The position numbers and the translations under genes are program-made. Shown here piece after piece: positions 33,639 to 42,700 of a DNA stretch of 64,000 nucleotides. The notes beneath the pieces are model-generated. The model had not been told where the DNA came from and did no database searches. It saw nothing but the letters and a program-made list of their open reading frames with translations. Positions within the stretch are counted from its first letter, which is position 1, and the number at the start of each line of letters is the position of its first letter. Source of the DNA: Lepus europaeus (taxonomy: Eukaryota > Chordata > Mammalia > Lagomorpha > Leporidae); the NCBI RefSeq assembly GCF_033115175.1, contig NC_084838.1, positions 41,023,468-41,087,467 of the forward strand, written 5' to 3'.

Positions 33639-36600
33639 GGATGGAAAGGAAGGGACATTTGTAAAAGAGCTTTGGGAGGTTTACACACACACACAGGGCA
33701 TTGTGCTGTTATTTTTAGTGGCCAGGCCTGTGCCAGGAAGTGGGGCTGTCTCAGTGATGGGAAGCCCTGTGAGTCAGCGAGTGCTGACTTCCAAAAACGC
33801 CTCTGGTGACCTTGGGTCCCATTTATCACTGCCAGGATGAGGGAAGCAGCCTGCAGCCTGCAGGGGTGTGGCCCCCAGAGCCCACCCTAGCTATTGGGGT
33901 TCTTAATGGGCTTGGACTCATCTACTCACTCCCCAGGACTGGGAGGGGCTGGAGCCATTAGGACCCTGGAAAACCAGCTCTGCTTGCGAGCCATAGGACA
34001 AGGGTTCAAAGTTGCACGCTCCAGGGGTCAAGAGAGTGAGCTCAGGGTGATAGGGATTTTATTTATTATTTTAAAAGATGTATTTATTTATTTATTTATT
34101 TATTTGAAAGGCAGAGTTAGAGACACAGAAAGACAGAGAAATCTTTCATCTCCTGGTTTACTCCCCAAATGGCCACAGCGGCCGGGGCTGGGCAGGGCTG
34201 AAGCCGGGAACTTGAAACTCCATCTGGGTCTCCCACGCGGGTGGCAGGAACTCCAGCGCTTGGGCCATCAGCTGCTGACTCCCAGGTGCATAGCAGGAAG
34301 CTGAGTCTTGCACCAGGCCCTCAGATACGGGAGGCAGGCATCCCAAGCAGTGGTTTAACTGGCTGTGCCGCAATGCCTGCCCCTACGAAGGGTCTTCAGT
34401 GGTGGCCCGCTGAGTCCTGGAATCAGAGGGGAAGACGTGGTTAGAAAGGGGGCCCTGGCTGTAAGGAGGCGGTTGGTGGGCCCTGGGAGAATGTCAGAAG
34501 AGCCCATTGGGTGTCGGGAAGACAGGAGAGGAAGCACTCATCTGTGACGTCCGGGTTTTCCGGCTCGCCCACTGGGATGGGGAACTGAACATGAGGAGCA
34601 GGAGCGCAGGGTGAGCTGACGGAGCCCGGGATGGCGTGGGGCCTCTTGGGAACACAGTCGGGATTTAGAAACAGGGATCTGGCTCGCAGGTGGAGATGAC
34701 GGGGACTTTGGTGCATGGGGCATAGCTGATGCCGGGCAACCTGGTAAGAGGACCCAGGGAGAGTGGCTGGGGTGAGACATGAAAGGAGCCTGGCACCATT
34801 TGTGTGCCTGACACCGGGGGGGGGGGGGGGGGGGATCGGGCGGGAACTGTGGAGAGGGGGTGGCGAGCACCAGGGGTGGAGAACCAGGAGGGGCGCTGTC
34901 GTGGAGGCCAGGGAGGAGGCCTTTCCAGGAACACAGAGGACAAGCCGGGCGGTGCCTTTGGGAAATGAGGAGGCTGCTGAGCCCTTGGAGAGAGCACGTG
35001 CGTGCGAGGGAAGGCACGAAGGAGCGGCTGGGGGTGGGGGGCTCTCCTGGAGCCCACAGGAAGGGGCAGCCCAGGAATCCCAGCTGCAAAGGGAGGCTGC
35101 GCTGGGCGGAAAGTTTTACTAGGAAAGAGACTTGAGTCGGAGGGAGCCAGTGAAGGTGCGGGCGGGAGGGAGGCCTGGGCGGGCCAGAGGCTGCACACCC
35201 GGGAAGGCAGATGCAGGCTGGGGCTGAGTGAGGGCCCAGCTCCGGGCCGGTTCTCCCTGTGGAGGCGGGGATCTTCTGAGGAGCTGCTAGGTGAGCTGGA
35301 GTCAGAGCTTCGGGAATGACGTCCCTGGGCCATGGCAGTGGAGCTGAGACAGCAGAATGAGAGCCCCACCCCAACCCCAGTTCCCTGGGTTGCAGAGCAT
35401 GGGCGGGGAGCTCCTCACATGCAGGCCTGGAGCTGGGGGATCACTCGGAGAAACTTCCCTCCGGCCTGAGTGCCAGCTGCCCTGGGCTTGGGGTCCAAAC
35501 GCCCAGATGTGTGTTGTGAGAGCTTCAGCACCTGCCAACGGGCCGCACCTGCCAGCTCTCACTGGCTCAGGTCGGAGAGGCCCGGACAGGGAAAGGGCGG
35601 GGAGGGCAGGCTCCAAGGAGGAGGAGGAGGAGGAGGAGGAGGAGGAGGAGGAGGAGGAGGAGGAGGAGGAGGAGGAGGGCACAGGGTCTAAGGGCCGTGC
35701 TGGGAGACAGGAGCTGGAATGGAGCGCTGAGCCCTCATCCGCCGTGGGGGCTGCTGGGAAGGGAGCCCCCTCAGAAGCCCTCCCTTGCAGGTGTTTGGTC
35801 TTGGTTCTGTGGCCCATATGGTTCTAGGAGGCCAAAAATTCGGGAGCTTCCTCGCTGTCAACTTGGGTTTTGGCTTTGGAGTCACCATGGGCGTGCACGT
35901 GGCAGGCAACATCTCTGGTGAGTGAGCCCAGGTCCCACCTGGCTGGGCAAGGCTGGGGGTCCCCAGCGGCTCTTCCTCCAAGGCAGCAGGCCTCACCCTT
36001 CCCGGCCACCCAGCGGGAGGAGAACACTCGCAGCCCCCTCGCCTCTGGCTACTGTTGCGACTGGCGGGTCTCCGTGGGCAGGCTACTGCCCTTCCTTCGT
36101 AGTGGGTGAGGATGGTGGCCGCTGGGTCGTGGCCGGCGTCTCTGTCAGAGGCCACGTCGCGCGAACGCCCGCCACCTTTGTTGTTGTGCTGTCTGCCCGC
36201 GATCCCTCCGCAGGGGCCCACATGAACGCCGCCGTGAGCTTCACCGCCTGCGCGCTCGGCCGTATGTCCTGGAAGAAGTTTCCCGTGTACGTGTTGGGCC
36301 AGTTCCTGGGCTCCTTCACGGCGGCTGCCACCATCTACGGCCTCTTCTACAGTAGGTGCCCTGCCCCAGGCCTCCCCCTCGGGAACACAGGGTCCCTGCC
36401 TGGAAAACTGTCAAAGGCACACAGGCCTAGGAGGTGCTCCCCACCCTCTCCCGTGCCCCCTCATCCCTGGCAGCCCTGGGGGGCTTGGGCTCACAACCCC
36501 GTCTGTCTCCCCCTAGCGGCCATTCTGCACTTCTCCGGCGGACATCTGGCAGTGACCGGGCCCACAGCCACCGCGAGCATTTTTGCCACCTATCTTCCTG

Positions 36601-37676
36601 ACCACATGACGCTGTGGTGGGGCTTCCTCAATGAGGTCAGTGGTCCAGGGTCGGGGGTACTCCCCAAGCGCTTCACCCCTCAGGAGCCAGCAGGGAGTCC
36701 CCCAGGACGGACAGGACAAGCGCTCCGCATGGGGACTGTACCCAGATTTGTTCCTGCTTGTGTGTGTGGATTTGGGGCACTGCTGGGGCCCTGTGGCTGG
36801 GTCGTGTTTTTCGGGGGGAGGACTTGGGCTGCCATGGTGTCTGCTCCCCAGGTGGTACTGACGGGGATGCTCCAGCTGTGTCTCTTAGCCATCACGGACA
36901 AGGAGAATAACCCAGCGCTGCCGGGGACACAGGCCCTGGTCACCGGCATCCTTGTTGTCATCATTGGGACATCCCTGGGCATGAACACCGGATATGCTAT
37001 CAACCCATCTCGGGACCTGCCTCCCCGCTTCTTCACCTTCATTGCCGGCTGGGGCAAGCAGGTGTTCAGGTACTGCCCCTGCCCAGACCCCATTGCTGCC
37101 TGATTTCTCCAGGACCCTTCCTTGTAGAGGCTGGGGCTGGGGGAGGGGGCGAGGGAGGAGCAGCACAGGGAGTCCTGCAGAGCTTCCAAGTGGCCTGGGG
37201 AGCAGAAGAGGGGCCCACAGTTCCCCCGGACCAGCCTGGATGCAGATCCTGCTCCTGGACTGAGTGTGGGTCCTGTCCCTGAGTCAGACCAAGGTGTTTC
37301 CTGGGATGGGAGGGGGATGACCCTATGCACTTGGTCTTGGCCCGAGGTAGATGCAGGTGTCCTCCTGGCCATCTTGTCTCTTGCCTGCAGGGCTGGGGAG
37401 AACTGGTGGTGGGTGCCAGTGGTGGCACCGATTGTAGGTGCCTACATGGGTGGCATCGTCTATCTGGTCTTCATTGGCTCCGGCATCCCACGGGAGCCCC
37501 AGGAATCAGAGGACTCGGCCGTGACTGAAGAACACAAGATAACCACACTGTCCAAGACCAGCGCTCCCCTATCCATGACCTCTCACCTCGCCCCTATCTC
37601 CAGGGTCCCTGCCAACACATCTTCAGTCCAGCCTGTCCCACCTGTGAATGGCTCTATACTCTTAGAGAACTTCTGA
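26902..37676 (+). CDS. AQP7: Aquaglyceroporin 7, complete coding region in seven exons
   Basis: Coding exons are 26902-26927, 30835-30952, 35791-35917, 36214-36351, 36517-36635, 36852-37069 and 37391-37676. They total 1032 nt, 343 residues plus TGA, against 342 in human as I recall it. All introns are GT-AG and phases agree throughout. The product is a six-helix membrane channel for glycerol and water, known from fat, kidney and testis. The two half-helix motifs are NAA (residues 95-97, 36225-36233) and NPS (227-229, 37002-37010), the pair typical of AQP7 rather than two NPA. Asp231 after NPSR is the aquaglyceroporin mark and Arg230 the selectivity-filter arginine. Unlike the human AQP7 pseudogene copies, this reading frame is unbroken. 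The next gene, NFX1, is convergent, as in human 9p13. The assignment is secure; only the 5' noncoding exons are unresolved. Confidence 0.95.
27891..27914. repeat. Poly(C)24 tract in AQP7 intron
   Basis: Twenty-four consecutive C on the + strand (G on -), in the intron between the first two coding exons. Confidence 0.95.
27980..28270 (+). mobile_element. CSINE, diverged
   Basis: CATATGAGAGAGTTCAAGTC, CTGCTGTCCATGTGGGAGAC, and CTCAAATAAAAAC tail; the head is eroded. Confidence 0.75.
28420..28625. repeat. Degenerate GGTT/GATT tetranucleotide-like tract
   Basis: Recurring GGTTGACTGGTTGATT, TTGGTTGGTTAAG and CAATGAGT words suggest a decayed short tandem repeat. Confidence 0.4.
28740..29320 (+). 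repeat. L2 LINE relic
   Basis: The order of C-rich words (CCTCCTGCCCAAACCTGCAG, CTCTCCTGTGCCCCATCACT) resembles the L2 3' region. It lies in the first AQP7 intron and explains the 225-residue frame there. Confidence 0.5.
30200..30290 (-). repeat. L2/MER-like relic
   Basis: ATTCGTTCAGCTACTGCTTA followed by GCATTGCATTAGGCACTGAG. Confidence 0.45.
30835..30952 (+). CDS. AQP7: AQP7 exon, N-terminal tail and first half of helix 1
   Basis: The acceptor is GCTGCTTCAG ending 30834 and the donor ATGATG|GTGAGT follows 30952. The exon encodes residues 9-48, including the conserved REFLAEF start of transmembrane helix 1 and STYVMM at its end. The tail FPCCSQ before MVSW is unlike human but of the same length. 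The exon leaves in phase 0. Confidence 0.93.
31170..31330 (-). repeat. Ancient LINE-like relic
   Basis: GCCTTGAAAGCCGAGCGCTG, GTGATGTGGCCACATTCAGA and GAAGCTAATTCTGGGTGCAG recur in a familiar old mammalian interspersed repeat; the family name is uncertain. Confidence 0.35.
32095..32270 (+). repeat. MIR
   Basis: GTGAGTTTGAATCCTGGCTC, then GACCTTAGCTTCCTTGTTGG. Confidence 0.75.
32766..33077 (-). mobile_element. CSINE
   Basis: ACTTGAAAGGCAGAGTGACA to GCGCCCCAATGCCAGCTC, in AQP7 intron 2. Confidence 0.87.
33190..33283 (+). repeat. MIR, interrupted by a CSINE
   Basis: GGGCCTCAGTTTCCCCATCT with a continuation at 33653-33690 (TGTAAAAGAGCTTTGGGAGG) beyond the CSINE. Confidence 0.7.
33297..33639 (+). 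mobile_element. CSINE with 13-bp duplication
   Basis: GACCGGCGCTGTGGCATAGC head and long poly(A) tail. GATGGAAAGGAAG flanks it at 33284-33296 and 33640-33652. Confidence 0.93.
34058..34383 (-). mobile_element. CSINE
   Basis: GTATTTATTTATTTATTTAT tail to GCCGCAATGCCTGCCCC head. Confidence 0.87.
34816..34834. repeat. Poly(G)19 tract in AQP7 intron
   Basis: Nineteen consecutive G on the AQP7 sense strand. Confidence 0.95.
35617..35679. repeat. (GGA)n microsatellite, about 20 units
   Basis: A pure GGA run in AQP7 intron 2, ending 111 bp before the acceptor exon at 35791. It is purine-rich on the sense strand, and the poly-Ser or poly-Glu frames across it are artefacts. Confidence 0.95.
35791..35917 (+). 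CDS. AQP7: AQP7 exon, helix 1 end and helix 2
   Basis: The acceptor CCCTTGCAG ends at 35790 and the donor CTCTG|GTGAGT follows 35917. It encodes VFGLGSVAHMV, then a short extracellular loop one residue longer than human (GGQKFGS), then LGFGFGVTMGVHVAG of helix 2, up to the start of loop B. A 63-bp GGA microsatellite lies 112 bp upstream of this exon. Confidence 0.95.
36214..36351 (+). CDS. AQP7: AQP7 exon, first pore half-helix (NAA) and helix 3
   Basis: The acceptor CCTCCGCAG ends at 36213 and the donor TACA|GTAGGT follows 36351. The exon opens with GAHMNAAVSF, the first pore motif in its AQP7-specific NAA form, and continues into helix 3 (FPVYVLGQFLGSF). It ends one base into the Thr codon that the next exon completes. 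Confidence 0.95.
36517..36635 (+). CDS. AQP7: AQP7 exon, extracellular loop C
   Basis: The acceptor CTCCCCCTAG ends at 36516 and the donor AATGAG|GTCAGT follows 36635. It encodes AILHFSGGHLAVTGP through YLPDHMTLWWGFLNE, the long loop C characteristic of aquaglyceroporins, and leaves in phase 0. The intron before it (36352-36516) is 165 nt, a multiple of three without an in-frame stop. Confidence 0.95.
36852..37069 (+). CDS. AQP7: AQP7 exon, helices 4-5 and second pore half-helix (NPS)
   Basis: The acceptor GCTCCCCAG ends at 36851 and the donor TTCAG|GTACTG follows 37069. It encodes VVLTGMLQLCLLAITD, the helix 5 segment GILVVIIGTSLG and the second pore motif INPSRDLPPR. The preceding intron (36636-36851) is 216 nt, again a stop-free multiple of three. 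Confidence 0.95.
37391..37676 (+). CDS. AQP7: AQP7 last coding exon, helix 6 and cytosolic C-tail
   Basis: The acceptor TTGCCTGCAG ends at 37390. The exon completes Arg and encodes GENWWWVPVVAP and the helix 6 segment, then a cytosolic tail of roughly 70 residues beginning PREPQESED and ending LLENF before TGA at 37674-37676. The tail is rich in Ser, Thr and Pro and is the least conserved part against human, but it aligns along its length. Confidence 0.94.
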
Positions 37677-37708
37677 GTAGAGAGCATTTGTGATCCCACC
37701 CCTACCCC

Positions 37709-37714
37709 AATAAA
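37709..37714 (+). terminator. AQP7 polyadenylation signal AATAAA
   Basis: AATAAA lies 33 nt after the AQP7 stop codon, giving an unusually short 3' UTR. A CSINE begins 14 nt further on, so the original cleavage region or downstream element is interrupted or displaced by it. Confidence 0.75.
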
Positions 37715-37728
37715 AAAGCCTTATCCCA

Positions 37729-38032
37729 GGGACCGGCATTGTGGTGTAGCAAGTAAAACCATCTCCTGCAACACTAGCATCCCACATGGATTGCAGTCCC
37801 CGCTGCACCACTTCTGATCCAGTTCCCTGCTAAGGCACCTGGGAAAGCAGTAGAAGATAGCCCAAGTGCTTGGGCCCCTGCAGCCATGTGGGAAACCCAG
37901 AGGAAGCTCCTGGCTTCAGACTGGCCCAGCTGTGGTCTTTGCAGCCAGTTGGGAATGAACCAACTGATGGAAGATATCCCCCCACTCTGTTTCTGTAAAT
38001 TCTGCCTTTAAAATAAATAGACACATTTTTTT
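37729..38032 (+). mobile_element. CSINE inserted at the AQP7 3' end
   Basis: GGACCGGCATTGTGGTGTAG head to AAAATAAATAGACAC tail. AAAGCCTTATCCCA (37715-37728) and AAAGCCTTACCCCA (38033-38046) flank it, 13 of 14 matching. Confidence 0.92.
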
Positions 38033-38122
38033 AAAGCCTTACCCCACAGCCGCACCCTCACTTCTTGGGGCATTCTGTGTTTGGCCTTCCCTCTTGGCTC
38101 AGCTGTTCCAGCCCAGGGAGCT

Positions 38123-38137
38123 GGGCGCCCCCTGGGG
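38123..38137 (-). promoter_or_regulatory. CTCF-like motif, reverse
   Basis: GGGCGCCCCCTGGGG is the reverse complement of a CTCF core. It lies 0.45 kb after the AQP7 stop. Confidence 0.45.
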
Positions 38138-38139
38138 GA

Positions 38140-38682
38140 GAATAGGGGAAGAGCAGCCTTGCGTGCTCTGGTGCCAGGCGCAGGGTGGTGGAGTTTGAGG
38201 AAGAGGGGAGGCAGGGGGTGCCCTGGGGAGAGGCCCAGGTCTAGCTGCTGGGAGTCCTGGAACAGGCCTCGAGCCCCTCCCTGGGTCCTTCCCTCCCTGC
38301 AGTCCTGGCTGTTCTCAGACCAGACAAGGCAGAGCCCAAGAGCAGATCAGAATTCCTGTGTCTTTTTCACTGGTGCCTCCTTGGCAGCCCTACAGACCTT
38401 TGTTCTTTGGTCACGTGATATTTTAATACCACAAGCACCAGGTGCTTACTTCCTATTTGTGTATCTGTGTTTCATACACAAAGAGCAAGGGAATTCTCAT
38501 CACCACCCTGCCCCCATTCCAAGAATCAATTTTCACTCCCTTGAGAATGCCCGACCTGGACTGAGAGCAGGTAGGGGGTTGGGCTCCTCTTCCTTATTCT
38601 GCAACCGGAGCTCTCCCACCTGAGAATCCGGGAATTGGGAAGGAAATGCAGAGGGAACTTCTTCAAAAAGATAAAAAGACAG
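38140..38682. other. Intergenic, nothing recognised
   Basis: Unique sequence; no gene, conserved frame or repeat recognised. Confidence 0.5.
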
Positions 38683-38685
38683 GAG

Positions 38686-38994
38686 TGGCCACTGTTGTGG
38701 TGCAGTGGGTAAAGCTGTCGCCTGCAATGCCAGCATTCCATATGGGTGACGGTTTGTGTCCTGGCTGCTCCACTTCCGATCCAGCTCTCGCTGTGGCCTG
38801 GGAAGGCAGTGGGAGATGGCCCAAGTGCTCAGGCCCCTGCACCCACACGGAAGACCTGAAAGAAGCTCCTGGCTCGTGATTGGCCCACCTCCGGCTGTTG
38901 TGGCCATTTAGGGAGTGAACCAGCAGATAGAAGATCTCTCTCTCTTTCTCACACACATTCACTCTTTCAGCTAATTAAATTTTTTTTTTTTTTT
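38686..38994 (+). mobile_element. CSINE
   Basis: GTGGCCACTGTTGTGGTGCAG head to a T-rich, altered tail near 38990. AGACAGGA is found on both sides. Confidence 0.85.
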
Positions 38995-39139
38995 AAGTGA
39001 AGAGACAGGAAAGAGGCTGGGTGGGGGTGGACAAGCCAGGATCCCTGGGTCCCAGGGCTGGGCAGGAGTCATCCTGCTCCGGCGACCAGAAGGCAGCATC
39101 ACTCACAGTTCCCATCATTGCTCAGGAATTTAGCCTTTG

Positions 39140-39260
39140 GGCAATTACTGGACACCTCCTGTGTGCAGGCCCTGCCTGGGCATGGAGGGGTGTGCAGTGG
39201 ATGAGGGTGGTCTCTGCCATTGAGGAGTGCAGTGTAGTGGGGGATGGGACTGCACGGAAG
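39140..39260 (-). repeat. L2-like relic
   Basis: GACACCTCCTGTGTGCAGGC and GTGGATGAGGGTGGTCTCTG. Confidence 0.4.
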
Positions 39261-39287
39261 GAGCCTGTGAGGCACAGAAGGGGCCGC

Positions 39288-39304
39288 GGGGGGGGGGGGG
39301 GGGG
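39288..39304. repeat. Poly(G)17 tract
   Basis: Seventeen consecutive G. Confidence 0.95.
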
Positions 39305-39309
39305 CTTTC

Positions 39310-39950
39310 CAGAGATAGGCAGGTGTGGGGGCGGGGTGTCCTCTCTGGGGCTGGGCATCTCCTGGAGGTGAGGGCCCTGGTGAGATGACAGAACGCCCTC
39401 CAGAGCTGCTGTGTGCAGGTGACAGGGGCCCACTGAGGTTACGGCGAGGGGCAGCAACCCAGGAGAATGGGCAGCCAAGGAGTCAGAGCTGAGGGTGCAG
39501 AGAGCACGGGGTGGGGGGTGGGGGATCTGGAGGGCGGGGCTTGCTCTTCATGGAGAGGGAGGAGTCAGGGATGACTTCCTGTTGGGGGCTGGGCATGTCT
39601 CCCCAGAGAATGGAGCAGGAATGAAGAGCTCATTTGGGGAGGAAGATCCATTACACTGCTGAGTGTCAGCTGGGGGTGACCTGGGACAGTGAGAGGTGTG
39701 TGGCCACTCAGCCTTCTTGGGCCCGGGTCTGCTCCTCTGTGATTGGGGTGAGAGCAGCCCCTCCGTCTGTGTGGCTGAGGCATGCAGGTGCTCAACAGCC
39801 ACTCACGGTCGCGCTGCCTTCCTGGTCTGGAGCTCAGGCGAGAGCACGAAGCAGCGATTCGGGAAGTCAGGCTTCGTGCATGTAGCTGGGCCACGGAATA
39901 GCCAACGGAGTGGCAGGGAGCAGGGTGCAAAGTGGGCGGGCAGAAGGCAC
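39310..39950. other. Intergenic, nothing recognised
   Basis: G-rich unique sequence, including GGGGTGGGGGGTGGGGG near 39510. Confidence 0.5.
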
Positions 39951-39957
39951 CAGCATG

Positions 39958-40285
39958 TCAGAAGGCTGTGGTGTGGCTGGTAAAGCCGCCGCCCGCAATG
40001 CCAGTATCCCATATGGGCGAGTCCCGGCTGCTCTACTTCCCATCCAGCTCCCTGCTAATGCGCCTGGGAAAACGGCAGATGGCAGCCCAAGTTCTTGGGG
40101 GCCCCTGCATCCACGTGAGAGACCCAGAAAGTAGCTCCTGGCTCCTGGCTTTGGACCAGCCCAGCTCCTGCCACTGCAACCATTTGGGGAGTGAACCAGT
40201 GGATGGAAGGCCTGTCTCTTTGTAACTCTGCCTCTCAAATTTAAAAAAAAAAAAAAAAAAAAGAAAGAAAGAAAAAAAAAAAAGG
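39958..40285 (+). mobile_element. CSINE, eroded head
   Basis: GTGTGGCTGGTAAAGCCGCC, GGGCGAGTCCCGGCTGCTC, then CTGCCTCTCAAATTTAAA and a long A-rich tail. Confidence 0.83.
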
Positions 40286-40430
40286 CACTAGATACCCAAA
40301 TGCCCATGGACTGGGGAAGGGATACATATGCTGCTGACAGTTGGACACGACAGACCACACAGCAGCGAGCATTAAGCTGCAACAGAGAGCTGTGCCCACA
40401 TGGAACAGGCCAGAGGCCTAGGAAGCAACA
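40286..40430 (+). repeat. L1M relic
   Basis: TACCCAAATGCCCATGGACT and CACACAGCAGCGAGCATTAA resemble the L1M 3' region. Confidence 0.5.
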
Positions 40431-40531
40431 CAGCAGGCTACACACAGCATGGCAGCTGCTAAAGACGGCAAAACGGAATATATTCTTAGGGCACATAGGT
40501 GTGTGTGATAAATTTTTTTTTTAAAAGGGGT

Positions 40532-40865
40532 GAGGGGGCTGGCACTGTGGCACAGCAGATAAAACCATTGCCTGCAGTGCCAACATTCCATATGGGCGCC
40601 AGTCCGTATCCCGGCTGCTCTACTTCCGATCCAGCTCTCTGCTATGGCCTGGGAAAGCAGTAGAAGATGGCCCAAGTCCTTGGGTTCCTGCACCACATGG
40701 GAGACCTAGAAGAATCTCCTGGCTCCTGGCTTTGGAAGGTGTAGCTCCGGCTGTTGTGGCCAATTGCGGAGTCAACCAGCAGATGGAAGACCTCTCTCTC
40801 TCTCTCTCTCTCTCTGTAACCCTGTCTTTCAAATAAATAAATAAATAAATCTTTAAAAAAAAAAG
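40532..40865 (+). mobile_element. CSINE, full length
   Basis: GGGGCTGGCACTGTGGCACAG head to CAAATAAATAAATAAATAAA tail. Confidence 0.9.
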
Positions 40866-40869
40866 GGGG

Positions 40870-42029
40870 GGGGCGAGCAGCTGCAGCAGGTGGGAAGCAT
40901 GTTGAAGGCGTCCTCCTGGTCCACTCCACCTCTAGGCCCTGGAGTCTCTGGCCTGATAAAGGGGCTGCCAACTGGGAGGGCCTTCAGAGCCCCACCAGAA
41001 CTCCCTCCTTCTCCCACCCGCTGCCTCCCAGCCTGGGGCCTACCCAGCTCTCAGGCACCTCTCACAGTGCAGGCCAGTCTTATTCACCAAGGCTGTGGGA
41101 CAGGGGTGCTCTGCTGTATGAACAGCAAAGGCACAAGCTATGAACCACAGGCTGCTCAGAGTGGCACTGTGGAGGGGCAAGGTAGGCAGTGGCTGAGGCA
41201 CCCAAGGTGAGCAGCTGGGGTTTTTGTTAGGCCAAGAGCCAGATGCATGCCGGAGAATGAGCCGTTTGGCCTCTGCATGAGGATGGAGTGGGAGGGAGAG
41301 GCGGCCGAACTGCTGCAGTTGGTCAGACAGGACCCAGAAGTCAGGGCCTTTAGGGTAGCTGTGTGAAGGGTGGAGGGGTTGCCCTGGCCATGTGCTGAAG
41401 TCATCAGGAGACCACTGGTGGGGAATGATGGGTTTGGCGTTAGACATGCTGAGCCCGAGCTGCTGGCACAACAGCTGGCGATAGGACATTTAAGCCCGGC
41501 GCGCAGCTGAAGGGTTTCCGTGAAGAGGTGGGCTAGGGACTTATGGAACCTGGAGAGCCTCATGGTTAAGGGATGAACAAGAGGAAGGGAGCAGCCAAGG
41601 CCCATGCCCTCTCCAAGCCCCGGGAGCCCGAACACTGTGGGACCTTACCTGGCAGTGGGCCTTGCGGCCAGTCCCTTCCTGCAAGGGGGCTCAGACAGGT
41701 CAGGACAAGGTGAAGAGGAGCCCACTCTCTCCTGAGCAACCTGGAAGAAAACCCCACGGGACTGCCTTGCAGCACTGACTCTTGCGGCTTCAGCTGCTAC
41801 CTCTGGCTTTGGAGACCTCTGGCTCCAGTCCTGTGCTCAGCTCCAGTCCTCTCAGCAATGGAGGGCGCAGGGCGCAGTCCCCAGACCTCTTCTCTCGCCC
41901 TCCCGGCATGATCTCACCAGCCTTTAAATGCCGTGATATGCCAGCAGCTCCCCGGGTTAGATCTCCAGCCCAGTCCTGTCTCCAGACGTCGGATCTCATG
42001 GATGACCGCCTACGAGACAGATTTTCCTC
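40870..42029. other. Intergenic, no gene recognised
   Basis: Unique sequence. Frames up to 159 residues on the - strand (41156-41635) show no family resemblance. Confidence 0.5.
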
Positions 42030-42139
42030 CAAGCCTGCTCTTCCCACTCTTTCCTATCTCAATAAATGGCAAGTGCAATCTTGCAGCTGCTCCTGCCCCA
42101 AATTTGAGTCGCCCCTGACTTCTCACACAGCCCGCATCC

Positions 42140-42358
42140 CAGCTGTCAGCAAATCCTAGAGGTGTTATCTGCAACACGTATCTAGAATTCAACCACGTCT
42201 CACCACCCCCTACTATTACCATGGTCTAAGCCGCTGGTGCCTGGGTGTATGGCAGGGGTCTTCTGACTGATCTCCCGACTACTTCTCTTGCTCTCCTTCA
42301 GCCCTATGGTCTGGTTTCAGTACAGCAGCTGTAATGACCTTTTTAGAAAATGAGGTAG
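42140..42358 (+). repeat. L2 LINE relic
   Basis: CTGTCAGCAAATCCTAGAGG, AACCACGTCTCACCACCCCC and CATGGTCTAAGCCGCTGGTG follow the L2 order; it is cut by the next CSINE. Confidence 0.6.
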
Positions 42359-42360
42359 AT

Positions 42361-42645
42361 GGGACCAGCGTCGTGGCGCACCAGCTAAGCCACTACTTGC
42401 AACACGGGCGTCCCATATCGTAGGGCCAGTTCAAATCTGGGCAGCTCTGCTGCTCAACCAGTTCCCTACTAATATGCCTGGGAAGCCAATGAAGATGGTC
42501 CACGTGCATGGGTCCCTGCATGGGTATGTGGGAGACCCAGATGGAATTCCTGGCTCTGGCTTCAGCCTGGACCGTCTTGTCTTGCTATTTGGTAGTGAAC
42601 CAGCAGATGTAAGATCTCTTCCTTTCAAATCAATAGTGTTTTAAG
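42361..42645 (+). mobile_element. CSINE
   Basis: GGACCAGCGTCGTGGCGCACC head to CTTCCTTTCAAATCAATAG. Confidence 0.82.
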
Positions 42646-42700
42646 GGAGATCTTACTAATTTTTGAAAATCCATAGACCTGAAGTCAATGAAAGTCATCT

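Noticed and set aside
34538-35374. 278-codon - strand frame in AQP7 intron 2
   Set aside because: Low-complexity Pro/Ser composition expected from GC-rich noncoding DNA. It spans the poly(G) tract.
35302-35827. Poly-Ser and poly-Glu open frames
   Set aside because: They are translations of the GGA microsatellite in an AQP7 intron.
35922-37103. A 393-codon + strand frame taken as one exon or gene
   Set aside because: It strings three true AQP7 exons together with stop-free introns. Splice sites and the known protein show the intronic parts are removed.
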